Shown here: positions 42,165 to 50,763 of the stretch, piece after piece
Position numbering within the stretch: position 1 is the first letter of the stretch
Layout of the letters: each line of letters begins with the position of its first letter
DNA from: Actinospineispora spinosispora DSM 44797
Lineage (GTDB): Bacteria > Actinomycetota > Actinomycetes > Mycobacteriales > Pseudonocardiaceae
Length of the DNA stretch: 64,000 bases
Direction of reading: 5' to 3'
Assembly (NCBI RefSeq): GCF_000429025.1
Contig: NZ_KE386834.1
Location: 336,891 to 400,890 of the forward strand
Program-made: the position numbers and the translations under genes
The notes under the pieces: model-generated
The model's input: only the letters and a program-made list of their open reading frames with translations
Database searches by the model: none
What the model was told of the DNA's origin: nothing

Positions 42165-43217
42165 ATGACGAACCCGCAGGAGCGGCCCGAGCCGACCCCC
42201 GCCGACCAGCCGCATCAGGAGCAGCAGCAGTACCAGGGCCAGGCCTACCCCCCGCCCCCTCCGGGCTACTACCCGACCCAGGGCGTCGAAGCCGGGGCAC
42301 CGACGCCGTACCCGGGCGCTCCGCAGGGCTATCCCGGGCAGGCCCAGTTCGCTGGTCCGCCGCAGTACGGGAGCCAGCCCTACCCGGGCCAGGCCCAGTA
42401 CCCGTCCCAGGCGCCGTACCCGGAGCCGGCACAGCAGCCGTTCCCGCCGCCGCACCAGCCTCACCCCGGCCAGCCGTTCGCCGCGCCGACAGGCCAGTTC
42501 CAGTACCCCGGTCAGGCCCCGTACCCGGGCCAGGCCGAGTTCCCCGGCCAGACGCAGTACCCGGGTCAGGCCCAGCCCCAGTTCCCGGGCCAACCTCAGT
42601 ACCCAGGCCAACCTCAGTACCCAGGCCAACCTGAGTACTCAGGCCAACCTCAGTACCCAGGCCAACCTCAGTACCCAGGTCAGCCCCAGCCCCCCGGCCA
42701 GCCCCAGTACCCGGGCCAGAACCAGTACGCCGGCCAGCCCTACCCGGCGATGCAGCAGTACCCGCCGGGCTACGGCTACCCGGGTGCGACGAGCCAGGGC
42801 GACCCGACCGACGTGCTCGGCAAGCGGTGCTGGCAGCACATCCTGGACGGCCTGGTCCTGTTCGGTCTGGCGCTCGTCGGCATCGGGATCGTCGTGGGCG
42901 CGGGCATCGCGGGACTCGACCCCACGGCCACGTTCATCCTCGGCGGCCTGATGTACCTCCTGCTCGCCGTCGCCTCCTGGGCGTCGCAGGCGTGGTGGCC
43001 GATCAAGCACAACGGTCAGACACCGGCGATGCAGTGGACGAACCTGCGGATCGTCACCGAGGAGGGTGGCCGGCCGACCATGGGTGCACTGACGATCCGC
43101 TGGCTGCTGCTGATCATCGACGGTGGCCTGATCGGGCTCATCCTGATCGCCTCCACGGCGAGGCACCAGCGGCTCGGCGACATGGCCGCCAAGACACTCG
43201 TGGTCAGGACCGACTGA
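42165..43217 (+). CDS. RDD family membrane protein with Pro/Gln/Tyr-repeat N-terminus
   Basis: A 350-residue protein. Residues 1-215 are low-complexity YPGQPQ-type repeats (more than ten copies), intrinsically disordered and probably cytoplasmic. Residues 220-345 form an RDD domain with three to four helices (GKRCWQHILDGLVLFGLALVGIG; WWPIKHNGQTPAMQWTNLRIV; ARHQRLGDMAAKTLVV). RDD proteins are small membrane proteins of mostly unknown role, some ion-exchange related. Its last 14 bp overlap the convergent kinase gene. ATG 42165 is the start. Confidence 0.85.
   Translation: MTNPQERPEPTPADQPHQEQQQYQGQAYPPPPPGYYPTQGVEAGAPTPYPGAPQGYPGQAQFAGPPQYGSQPYPGQAQYPSQAPYPEPAQQPFPPPHQPHPGQPFAAPTGQFQYPGQAPYPGQAEFPGQTQYPGQAQPQFPGQPQYPGQPQYPGQPEYSGQPQYPGQPQYPGQPQPPGQPQYPGQNQYAGQPYPAMQQYPPGYGYPGATSQGDPTDVLGKRCWQHILDGLVLFGLALVGIGIVVGAGIAGLDPTATFILGGLMYLLLAVASWASQAWWPIKHNGQTPAMQWTNLRIVTEEGGRPTMGALTIRWLLLIIDGGLIGLILIASTARHQRLGDMAAKTLVVRTD
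42592..42681 (+). repeat. 18-nt tandem repeats in the RDD gene
   Basis: Near-identical units of CAACCTCAGTACCCAGGC occur about five times, encoding QPQYPG. Identity at wobble positions, where AGG-type codons differ from the rest of the gene, indicates recent slippage expansion. Confidence 0.85.
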
Positions 43218-44661
43218 CGGTCGGCAGGGTCAGCTCGAACACCGAGTCGTCCGTGCAGCGCAGGGTGCCACCGTGCGCCACGGCGATGCCCCGGGCGATG
43301 GCCAGCCCCAGCCCGGCGCCACCCATGCCGCGAGAACCGGCGTCGCGGCTCCTGGCCTCGTCGAGCCGGACCAGCCGGTCGAAGATGCGCTCACGATCGG
43401 CCTCGGGGACGCCCGGCCCGCTGTCGGTGACCCGGACGGTGGCGATGTCCGGGTCGGCGTGAGCGACCGTCACGGTGATCTGCCCACCGGACGGCGTGTG
43501 CCTGCGCGCGTTGTCCAGCAGGTTCGCCAGCACCTGGGCGAGGCGCTGCGGGTCGCCGGACACGGTCACTCCCGGCCCGACGATGTGCACGGACAGACTC
43601 GGCGCGAGCAGCTGGAGCCTCTCCACCTCGGCCTCCACCAGACCGCGCAGCTCGACCGGTTCGCGGACCAGCCGCAGACCGGCGTCGATCTGGGCCATCG
43701 CCAGCAGGTCCTCGACGAGCCGTCCCGCCCTGCCGGCCTCCCTGATCAGCAGCAGCTGGAGCCGGTCTCGTTCCTCGCCGGTCGCTCTGCTGCTCAGCGC
43801 CGCCTCGGCGGCCGCGCGCAGTCCGGTGATCGGCGTCCGCAGCTCGTGGGCGGCGTCCGCGACGAACTGCCGGGTCCGTTCCTCGGACGCGCGGGCGGTC
43901 GCCTCGGCCGCGCGGGCCTGACGTTCTGCGCCCTCCAGCGCGTCGAGCATGTCGTCGAACGCCGACGCGGTCCGGCCCAGCTCCGTGTCGGTACGGGTGG
44001 GGGCAAGCCGTCTGCCCCGGTCTCCCGCCGCGATCGAGCGGGCCAACGCGGTCATCGTGTCCAGTGGACGCAGTGCCATGCGGGTCCCGGCGAGCAGCGC
44101 GAGACCGGCGATCGCCAGGCCGCCCACACCGAGCATCGCCAGCAGCCTGCTGAGCCGCCGCTGGATGGCGGTCAGCTCGTCGGAGTCGCCGAACAGCGCG
44201 AGCCGGGAACCGTCGACCAGCGTCCGGCGCAGGACTGGCCCGGAGCCCGGGGCCCGGACTGCCCAGGGCGGTCCCTCGTCGGCCGGGCCGCCGGGCGGCA
44301 TGTCCATCGGCGGCGGCGGGGCGGGTGGGCCCGGCGCGCCCCGGTGCGGCCTGCCGCGGCGCACCCCGTAGACCGTGCCGTCCGGGGTGACCAGCCGGAC
44401 CTGCACACCGGGGCCGTCCAGCCGGTCGAGCAGGTCGTCCGGCGCGACACGCTGCGCCGCGAGCTGGTCGGCGAGGATCGCCCGCTCGTGCAGCCGCCCC
44501 ACCAGATCGGCGCGGGACTGGATACCGACGAACACCTCCGCGAGCACGCTGACCAGCACCAGGACGATGCCCAGCACGACCAGGCTGTACACGACGACCC
44601 GTCGTCGCAGCGACACCGTGCGCAGGCGGGGTGCGTCGTCGGCGGTCCCCGGTCTGCTCAT
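43204..44661 (-). CDS. OmpR-type sensor histidine kinase
   Basis: A 485-residue membrane kinase with an N-terminal helix (VVVYSLVVLGIVLVLVSVLAEVFVG), an extracytoplasmic Pro/Gly-rich domain (APPPPMDMPPGGPADEG), a second helix (LLAMLGVGGLAIAGLALLAG), HAMP, HisKA with AHELRTPITG (His about 272) and HATPase_c (NLLDNARRHTP, DSGPGVP, GGAGLGLAIARGIA). Its gene overlaps the upstream response-regulator gene (ATGA). A divergent DUF5666 gene upstream of the regulator is a likely target. The stimulus is unknown; the Met/Pro-rich sensor loop could bind a metal. Confidence 0.92.
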   Translation of the reverse strand: MSRPGTADDAPRLRTVSLRRRVVVYSLVVLGIVLVLVSVLAEVFVGIQSRADLVGRLHERAILADQLAAQRVAPDDLLDRLDGPGVQVRLVTPDGTVYGVRRGRPHRGAPGPPAPPPPMDMPPGGPADEGPPWAVRAPGSGPVLRRTLVDGSRLALFGDSDELTAIQRRLSRLLAMLGVGGLAIAGLALLAGTRMALRPLDTMTALARSIAAGDRGRRLAPTRTDTELGRTASAFDDMLDALEGAERQARAAEATARASEERTRQFVADAAHELRTPITGLRAAAEAALSSRATGEERDRLQLLLIREAGRAGRLVEDLLAMAQIDAGLRLVREPVELRGLVEAEVERLQLLAPSLSVHIVGPGVTVSGDPQRLAQVLANLLDNARRHTPSGGQITVTVAHADPDIATVRVTDSGPGVPEADRERIFDRLVRLDEARSRDAGSRGMGGAGLGLAIARGIAVAHGGTLRCTDDSVFELTLPTVSRS

Positions 44662-45326
44662 GCTTCGGCGCGCAGCACGTAGCCCATGCCGCGCACCGTG
44701 TGCAGCAGCCGGGGTTCACCGAGCTTGCGGCGCAGCGCGGAGATGTGCACCTCGACGAGGTTCGGGTCGAAGTCCTCGTAGCCCCACACGGCGGTGAGCA
44801 GCTGTGTCTTGCTCAGCACCTGCTCGCGGTGCGCCGCGAGGTGGGCGAGCAGCCGATGCTCGGTCGCGGTCAGCTCGATCGGTCGCCCGCCCCGCTGGAC
44901 CGTGCCCGTGGCGCCGTCGATCATCAGGTCTCCGATCTCGACCAGCGTCGGGGTCCGGCCCAGTCTGCGCAGCACCGCTGTCACCCGAGCCACCAGCTCG
45001 GCCAGCACGAACGGCTTGACCAGGTAGTCGTCTGCGCCGCCGTGCAGGCCGCGCAGCCGGTCGGAGATCCCGTCCCGCGCGGTCAGCAACAGAACGCCGG
45101 CGGAGCTGTGCCTGCGCACGACGTCCAGCAGCGCGAAACCGTCCCTGCCGGGCAGCATGACGTCGAGGACCACCAGGTCCGGACGGAACTGGGCGAGGTC
45201 ACGTTCGAGCTCCCGGCCGTCCGGGCGGCCGGTGACCCCGAACCCGGCGTCGGTGAGCCCGACCAGCACGGCGGCCCGGATCGCCTCGGCGTCCTCGACC
45301 ACCAGCACCCTCGCCTGCTCGCTCAC
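44658..45326 (-). CDS. OmpR/PhoB family response regulator
   Basis: A 222-residue regulator: receiver domain with acidic pair ED (11-12), phosphoacceptor Asp55 in VVLDVMLPG, Thr in LLLTARD and Lys in YLVKPF, then an OmpR winged helix (IELTATEHRLLAHLAAH, VLSKTQLLTAVWGYEDFDPNL, VRGMGYVLRAE). It is first in the operon with the kinase gene. Direct repeats of CTGAAG 11 nt apart in its upstream region fit an OmpR-type binding site, pointing to autoregulation and control of the divergent DUF5666 gene. Confidence 0.93.
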   Translation of the reverse strand: MSEQARVLVVEDAEAIRAAVLVGLTDAGFGVTGRPDGRELERDLAQFRPDLVVLDVMLPGRDGFALLDVVRRHSSAGVLLLTARDGISDRLRGLHGGADDYLVKPFVLAELVARVTAVLRRLGRTPTLVEIGDLMIDGATGTVQRGGRPIELTATEHRLLAHLAAHREQVLSKTQLLTAVWGYEDFDPNLVEVHISALRRKLGEPRLLHTVRGMGYVLRAEA

Positions 45327-45371
45327 CCGGCCATTCTGCGCCGAGCGGGGCGCCGGGCAGGACCGGCGTGG

Positions 45372-45388
45372 CTGAAGATCAGCTGAAG
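45372..45388. promoter_or_regulatory. Candidate response-regulator box
   Basis: CTGAAG-N5-CTGAAG is a direct repeat with an 11-nt period, the spacing used by OmpR/PhoB-type dimers, lying between the divergent response-regulator and DUF5666 genes. Confidence 0.5.
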
Positions 45389-45477
45389 GTTGCCGTCAGA
45401 GGCCGAATTACTCAGGACGCGCACAGCTTTTCGGTGGACCGTCGACCAGGAGGAAGACAGCAGGAGAAGGAGCGCAC

Positions 45478-46308
45478 ATGAGCACGACAGAACCCCCGAA
45501 GCCGGAAGAGCCCAAGAACGTCGGCGAGCCCAGGACCGAGCCAGAGGCCACGCCGGAGCCCGCCGCCACGGTCTCTCCCGCCGCACCGGCGTCGCGACGC
45601 TGGCGGCCCACCGGGCGCGGAGGGTTGATCCTCGGCGGCATCGGCGTGCTGCTGGTCGGCCTGGTGATCGGCGGCGGCATCGGGTTCGCGGCCGGTCACC
45701 ACGGCGGTGGACCGCACCGGATGATGATGAAACACCACGGGATGGGACATCCCGGAATGCCCGGCGCGCCGGGTGGTCCCGAAGGTCCCGGTGCCCCCGG
45801 CGGTCCGGAGGGCTGGGGCCCTCCCGGAGCGGAAGAGGGCGGCGGCCACGGGTGGGGTCCGGGAATCCGGTTCAAGGAGGGCCGCATGGGCGACTCGGGC
45901 GCCCTGATCGGTTCGGTCGCGTCGGTGAACGGCACGAGCGTCGCCGTCACCGAGGACGGCGGCGCGCCGGTCACCGTGACCACCACCGACCGGACCAGGG
46001 TGTTCGGCGTCCAGAAGGCAGCCGTCACCGACCTGAAGCAGGGCGACCGGGTTCTGGTGCGGGTCGGGCCGGACAAGACCGCGATCGGCATCCGCGCACT
46101 CAACGCGTCGGCCAGGGGTACGGTCACCGCGCTCAACGGTACGAGCGCCACTGTGACCAGGCCGGACGGCCTGACCCAGACGGTCGACACGTCAGCCCTC
46201 ACGACCCAGCCGAAGGTGGGCGACAGGGTCCAGATCGAAGGCACCCCGGCCGACAACGGCGCAACCCTCAAGGCCCAAACCCAACGAATCCTGCCCAAAT
46301 CCAACTGA
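45478..46308 (+). CDS. Single-pass membrane protein with His/Met-rich linker and DUF5666-like domains
   Basis: A 276-residue protein with a Pro/Glu-rich cytoplasmic N-terminus, a transmembrane helix at about 48-70 (LILGGIGVLLVGLVIGGGIGF), a His/Met/Gly linker (HHGGGPHRMMMKHHGMG) and two repeated beta segments outside the membrane (IGSVASVNGTSVAVTEDGG; ARGTVTALNGTSATVTRPDG) that resemble DUF5666 domains. The linker suggests Cu or Ni binding. ATG 45478 follows AGGAGAAGGAG. It is divergent from the OmpR-type regulator and kinase, which probably regulate it. Confidence 0.75.
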   Translation: MSTTEPPKPEEPKNVGEPRTEPEATPEPAATVSPAAPASRRWRPTGRGGLILGGIGVLLVGLVIGGGIGFAAGHHGGGPHRMMMKHHGMGHPGMPGAPGGPEGPGAPGGPEGWGPPGAEEGGGHGWGPGIRFKEGRMGDSGALIGSVASVNGTSVAVTEDGGAPVTVTTTDRTRVFGVQKAAVTDLKQGDRVLVRVGPDKTAIGIRALNASARGTVTALNGTSATVTRPDGLTQTVDTSALTTQPKVGDRVQIEGTPADNGATLKAQTQRILPKSN

Positions 46309-46324
46309 CCCACCCCAGCTCACG

Positions 46325-46377
46325 GGCACGAATGTGGCTTTAGGGACGTTCAGCGTCCCTAAAGCCACATTCGTGCC
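46325..46377. terminator. Perfect 24-bp hairpin
   Basis: The arms 46325-46348 and 46354-46377 are exact reverse complements (core AATGTGGCTTTAGGGACG) with a 5-nt loop. It is 17 nt after the DUF5666 stop and upstream of the co-directional YbaK-like gene. Confidence 0.85.
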
Positions 46378-46452
46378 ATCGGTGGGACATGGCGGGGCGC
46401 GCGGCGGGCAACCGCGGTGACGGGAGGTGACCGGGTGTGATCGGATGGGTAC

Positions 46453-46953
46453 GTGAGTGCCTCTGTTGATCATCCGAACGTCCAGGCCGTGACCGCCGCC
46501 CTGCGTAGCGGAGGAGCGGCGAGCGGCAGCATCGAACGGATGCGGGTACTGCCGGACGCGGTGAGCACCGCCCGCGCCGCGGCGGACGCGCTCGAGGTCG
46601 AGGTCGGGCAGATCGCCAACTCCCTGGTGTTCGACGCGGACGGCGAACCGCTGCTGGTCCTCGCGTCCGGCGCGCACCGGGTGGACACCGACCTGCTCTC
46701 CGCCCAGCTCGGGGCGACGACCATCAGCCGCGCCGACGCGAAGTACGTCCGGCGGGTGACCGGCCAGGTCATCGGCGGCGTCGCGCCGCTGGGCCACCCG
46801 GCGCCGCTGCGCACCGTCGTCGACACGGCTCTGGCCAGCTACGACGAGGTATGGGCGGCGGGCGGCATCCCGCACGCGGTGTTCCCGACCAGCTACCGCG
46901 AGCTACTCACTGTGACCGGCGGTACCGCCGCGGTGGTAGCCGGAGAGCGTTAG
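46453..46953 (+). CDS. YbaK/EbsC family aminoacyl-tRNA deacylase-like protein
   Basis: A 166-residue YbaK/ProX-like editing domain. Visible core motifs include ADALEVEVGQIANSLVF, LLVLASGAHRVD, ADAKYVRRVTGQVIGGVAPLGHP and VWAAGGIPHAVF. Relatives hydrolyse mischarged tRNAs (for example Cys-tRNA(Pro)). GTG 46453 is the start; the frame ends 9 nt before the M16 peptidase gene, so it may be the first gene of a short operon with the two M16 genes and nudC. Confidence 0.9.
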   Translation: MSASVDHPNVQAVTAALRSGGAASGSIERMRVLPDAVSTARAAADALEVEVGQIANSLVFDADGEPLLVLASGAHRVDTDLLSAQLGATTISRADAKYVRRVTGQVIGGVAPLGHPAPLRTVVDTALASYDEVWAAGGIPHAVFPTSYRELLTVTGGTAAVVAGER

Positions 46954-46962
46954 GGTCCAAGG

Positions 46963-48297
46963 GTGTCTAGTGCCCCGACTCTGACCGTCACTCCGCAGCT
47001 GCACCGGTTCACCCTGCCCAACGGGTTACGGGTGCTGCTCGCGCCCGATCCGAGTACGCCCGTGGTGGCGGTCTCGGTGCACGTCGACGTCGGGTTCCGC
47101 TCCGAACCGGAAGGCCGGACCGGGTTCGCGCACCTGTTCGAACACCTGATGTTCCAGGGCAGCGAGAGCCTGGAGAAGCTCGCGCACTTCCGGCACGTGC
47201 AGGGCTCGGGCGGGGTGTTCAACGGCTCGACCCACCAGGACTACACCGACTACTTCCAGGTCCTGCCCTCCGCCGCGCTGGAGCGGGCACTGTTCCTGGA
47301 GGCCGACCGGCTGCGCGCGCCGATGCTGACCGAGGAGAACCTGCGCAACCAGGTCGACGTGGTCAAGGAGGAGATCCGGCTCAACGTCCTGAGCCGGCCC
47401 TACGGTGGTTTCCCGTGGATTCTGCTGCCGCCGGTCCTGTACGACACGTTCGCGAACGCGCACAACGGCTACGGCGACTTCTCCGAGCTGGAGCAGGCCA
47501 CGGTCGAGGACGCGGCGAGCTTCTTCGACAGCTACTACGCGCCGGGCAACGCGGTGCTGACCGTCGCGGGCGACATCGCGGTCGACGAGACGATCCGGCT
47601 GGTGGAGAAGCACTTCGGCGACATCCCGGCCCGACCGGTGCCGGCCCGTCCCTCGTTCGGCGAGCCGCTGCCGACCGGCGAGCGGCGACAGTCGGTCGCC
47701 GACGCACACGCCCCGCTGCCCGCGTTCGCGCTCGGCTACCGGCTGCCCGACCCGACGACCGACGTCGACGCCTACCTGGCGCACACGCTGCTCGGCTCGG
47801 TGCTGACCGACGGTGAGGCCGCGCGGCTGCAGGAGCGCCTGGTCTACGGCGACGGCATCGTCACCGACATCGGCGCCGGCTGCGGCCTGTTCGGTTCGCC
47901 GCTGGACTCCCGCGACCCGGACACCTTCACGGTGACCGCCATCCACCCGCCGAACGTCGACCTCGACCAGGTCGTGCGCGCCGTCGACGAGGAGCTGGAC
48001 CGGCTGGTCGACGGCGGGCCGGGCGTCGAGGAGCTGGCACGCATCTCAGCTCGGTGGGCGTCGTCGCTGTACCACGAGCAGGATCGGGTCATGAGCCGAA
48101 TGTTGGCGATGGGCTCCCGGGAGCTGCTCTACGGCCGTGCCGAGCTCGCGGTCGAGCTGCCCGCCCGGCTCGCCGCGATCACCCCGGCGCAGGTCGCCGA
48201 GGCGGCCGCGACGCTGCGCGGCCAGGGCAGGGCGGTCCTGGTGATCGAGCCCGCCGCATCCGAAGACAGTGACACGAACGCGGGAGAGCAGCAGTGA
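46963..48297 (+). CDS. M16 family zinc metallopeptidase, catalytic subunit
   Basis: A 444-residue pitrilysin-family peptidase. The inverted zinc motif HxxEH is present as HLFEH (57-61), with a downstream glutamate in VVKEEIRLNV as the likely third ligand. The second half is the inactive M16_C domain (PGNAVLTVAGDIAVDETIRL). There is no signal peptide, so it acts inside the cell on peptides or unfolded proteins. GTG 46963 is the start; the stop overlaps the next M16 gene (GTGA), indicating an obligate pair. Confidence 0.92.
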   Translation: MSSAPTLTVTPQLHRFTLPNGLRVLLAPDPSTPVVAVSVHVDVGFRSEPEGRTGFAHLFEHLMFQGSESLEKLAHFRHVQGSGGVFNGSTHQDYTDYFQVLPSAALERALFLEADRLRAPMLTEENLRNQVDVVKEEIRLNVLSRPYGGFPWILLPPVLYDTFANAHNGYGDFSELEQATVEDAASFFDSYYAPGNAVLTVAGDIAVDETIRLVEKHFGDIPARPVPARPSFGEPLPTGERRQSVADAHAPLPAFALGYRLPDPTTDVDAYLAHTLLGSVLTDGEAARLQERLVYGDGIVTDIGAGCGLFGSPLDSRDPDTFTVTAIHPPNVDLDQVVRAVDEELDRLVDGGPGVEELARISARWASSLYHEQDRVMSRMLAMGSRELLYGRAELAVELPARLAAITPAQVAEAAATLRGQGRAVLVIEPAASEDSDTNAGEQQ

Positions 48298-49688
48298 CCG
48301 TCACGGCAGGGGCCGCAACCGGACAGAAGCAGCACCGCAGCGCCGCCGAGATCGGACGGACCGAGCAGGGACCGCGCCCGCTGCCGCCGCTGGGTGGACC
48401 GCGCACCGGCGCCGAGCTGCAGATCGCGGACCGCACGCTGCCCTCGGGGCTGCGGGTCGTCGCGGTGGCCAGGCGCACCGTCCCGACGGTCGAGCTGCGG
48501 CTGCGCATCCCGTTCGCCGGCACCGAGCAGACCCACCCGGCGCGCGCCGAGCTGGTCGCGTCGACGCTGCTCACCGGTACCGCGAAACGCGACCGGGTCC
48601 AGATCGACGACGAGCTGGCCACGATCGGCGGTGAGATCGCCGCGGGGGTCGACCCGGAGCGGCTGCTGGTCTCCGGCAGCGCGCTGTCACCCGGTCTGCC
48701 GACGCTGCTCGACGTGCTCGCCGACCTGCTGACCTCGGCGGCCTACCCGGAGGCCGACTTCGCGCGTGAGCGGGAACGGCTCGCCGAGCGCATCGCCGTG
48801 GCCCGTTCGCAGCCGCGCACCGTCGCCAGGGAGGCGCTGCAGCGCAGGTTGTACGGCGACCACCCGGTGGCGCGCGAGATGCCGCTGGCGGAGGACGTCG
48901 CGGTCGTCACCCCGGAGCAGGCGCGCGACCTGCACCGCGCCGCGGTGCTGCCGAAGGGATCCACGCTGGTCCTGGTCGGCGACGTCGAGCCGGAGCGGGC
49001 GATCGACCAGGTCGGTGAGGCGCTGGCCGGCTGGTCGACCGACGGCACCGCCACCGAGCTGCCGCCGCTTCCGCTGCTCGCCGGGCGTGACTTCCTGCTG
49101 GTGGACCGCCCCGGCTCGGTGCAGTCCCAGCTGCGGTTCGCCGCGGCCGCGCTGCCCCGCACCGACCCGAGGTACCCGGCGTTCCAGCTGGCGAACCTGG
49201 TGTTCGGCGGCTACTTCTCCTCCCGGCTCATGGAGAACATCCGCGAGGACAAGGGCTACACCTACGGGGCGTCGTCGCACCTGGAGTTCACCCCGTCCGG
49301 CGCGACGCTCGCGGTGGAGACCGACGTGACGACCGAGGTCACCGCCGCCGCCGTACTGGAGACCCGCTACGAGCTGGCCCGGCTGTCGGCCGTGCCGCCG
49401 ACCGAGGCCGAGATCGAGTCCGCGCGTCGCTACGCGATCGGCGCGCTGCTGATCTCGCTGGACAGCCAGCCCGGCCTGGCCGCGACGCTGTCCGGCCTGG
49501 CCGGGGTCGGTCTGGACGCCGAGTGGTTGCGTGGACATCCCGCGCGACTGGAAGCGGTGACGGCGGACCAGGTGGCCGCAGCGGCCGCCGAGTTCTTCAC
49601 CCCGACGGCGTTCACCGGGGTGGTGGTGGGCGACGCGTCGGTCATCGGCCCGAGAATGCGCGCCCTCGGCGGGATCGAGCTGCCGTGA
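48294..49688 (+). CDS. M16 family peptidase-like protein, non-catalytic partner
   Basis: A 464-residue M16 homologue in which the HxxEH motif is lost (HPARAELVA at the equivalent place), while the R/Y pair typical of non-catalytic M16B partners appears in the C-terminal half (YFSSRLMENIREDKGYTYGA). It should dimerise with the preceding catalytic subunit to form the closed chamber, like the alpha/beta subunits of mitochondrial processing peptidase. Translationally coupled at both ends (GTGA with the M16 gene before and with nudC after). Confidence 0.9.
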   Translation: MTVTAGAATGQKQHRSAAEIGRTEQGPRPLPPLGGPRTGAELQIADRTLPSGLRVVAVARRTVPTVELRLRIPFAGTEQTHPARAELVASTLLTGTAKRDRVQIDDELATIGGEIAAGVDPERLLVSGSALSPGLPTLLDVLADLLTSAAYPEADFARERERLAERIAVARSQPRTVAREALQRRLYGDHPVAREMPLAEDVAVVTPEQARDLHRAAVLPKGSTLVLVGDVEPERAIDQVGEALAGWSTDGTATELPPLPLLAGRDFLLVDRPGSVQSQLRFAAAALPRTDPRYPAFQLANLVFGGYFSSRLMENIREDKGYTYGASSHLEFTPSGATLAVETDVTTEVTAAAVLETRYELARLSAVPPTEAEIESARRYAIGALLISLDSQPGLAATLSGLAGVGLDAEWLRGHPARLEAVTADQVAAAAAEFFTPTAFTGVVVGDASVIGPRMRALGGIELP

Positions 49689-50632
49689 GCTTCGAACTGG
49701 TCGAGCCGCCCCGGTTGTCCAGGGCGACCGTGTCGCGTGAGGAGCCGTTGCGGCTGGACGCCGAACGGCTCGCGTCGAGCTGGCCGAAGGCGCGCGTGCT
49801 GGTGGTGGACGAGAAGGCCCGCACCCCGATCCGGCAGGGGGCGGACGGCTCGTTCCAGATCGTCACCAAGTCGGGCACCGACGTCGCGGCCGAACCACCG
49901 GCCGGAGCATGCCTGCTCGGCGAGCAGGACGGCGTCGCCTACTGGGCGGTGCGGGGCGCACCGTCGCTGATCGACGGCGACGACCCGTCGGAGTGGCAGG
50001 ACCTGCGCACCCGGGGCGGTGACCTGGACGCCACCGGTGCCGGTCTGATGGTCACGGCCGTCGCGGTGCTCGGCTGGCACGACAACGCCCAGTTCTGCGC
50101 CCGCTGCGGCTCGACGACGTCCTCGACGCACGCCGGCTGGATGCGCGTCTGCGACAAGTGCGCGCACGAGGAGTACCCACGTACGGACCCGGCGATCATC
50201 TGCCTGGTCCACGACGGCGGCTCGGGCGACGCGGCCAAGGTGCTGCTGGCCCGCCAGCCGGTCTGGCCGCCCGGCCGCTACTCGGTGCTCGCCGGGTTCG
50301 TCGAGGCGGGTGAGTCCCTGGAAGCGTGTGTCGCCAGGGAGATCGGCGAGGAGGTCGGGGTCGACGTCACCGACGTCCGGTACCTCGGCAGCCAGGCGTG
50401 GCCGTTCCCACGGTCGCTGATGATCGGCTTCTCCGCGGTCGCGGACGCCGCCCAGCCGCTGGTACCGGCGGACGGCGAGATCGCCGAGGCGTTCTGGGTG
50501 ACCCGCGCCGAGCTGCGTGGCGCCCTCACCGAAGGCGACTGGACCACCCAGGGCGGCCAGCAGTTGCTGATGCCCCCGTCGGTCTCGATAGCCCGCTCCA
50601 TGCTCGAGTCCTGGGCCGCGCACACGTCCTGA
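49685..50632 (+). CDS. nudC: NAD+ diphosphatase / deNADding Nudix hydrolase NudC
   Basis: A 315-residue NudC-type Nudix enzyme. The zinc ribbon has CxxC pairs (CARC near 138, CDKC near 156), then a Nudix box GFVEAGES...REIGEEVGV (about 203-225) and the NADH-specific motif SQAWPFPRS (Ala replaces Pro of the usual SQPWPFP). It hydrolyses NAD(H) and removes NAD caps from RNA. GTG 49685 overlaps the preceding stop. In M. tuberculosis nudC (Rv3199c) follows the Rv3200c channel; here 9 kb separate the two. Confidence 0.94.
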   Translation: MSFELVEPPRLSRATVSREEPLRLDAERLASSWPKARVLVVDEKARTPIRQGADGSFQIVTKSGTDVAAEPPAGACLLGEQDGVAYWAVRGAPSLIDGDDPSEWQDLRTRGGDLDATGAGLMVTAVAVLGWHDNAQFCARCGSTTSSTHAGWMRVCDKCAHEEYPRTDPAIICLVHDGGSGDAAKVLLARQPVWPPGRYSVLAGFVEAGESLEACVAREIGEEVGVDVTDVRYLGSQAWPFPRSLMIGFSAVADAAQPLVPADGEIAEAFWVTRAELRGALTEGDWTTQGGQQLLMPPSVSIARSMLESWAAHTS

Positions 50633-50642
50633 ACCCGGCGAC

Positions 50643-50695
50643 CTCGCAGAGCGTCGTGTCGCATCGCAGACGCCGCAGTGTCTGATCCGACAATA
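50643..50695. repeat. Palindromic intergenic repeat family A, copy 5 (right arm decayed)
   Basis: CTCGCAGAGCGTCGTGTCGC followed by ATCGCAGACGCCGCAG matches the left arm of the family; the right arm (TGTCTGATCCGACA) is truncated. Confidence 0.7.
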
Positions 50696-50763
50696 AGACC
50701 GGGGACGGGCGAACGGGATCGGCGCCCCGGCGTGGTGCGCGGAATCTGCCTTCGCCGCAGCCT

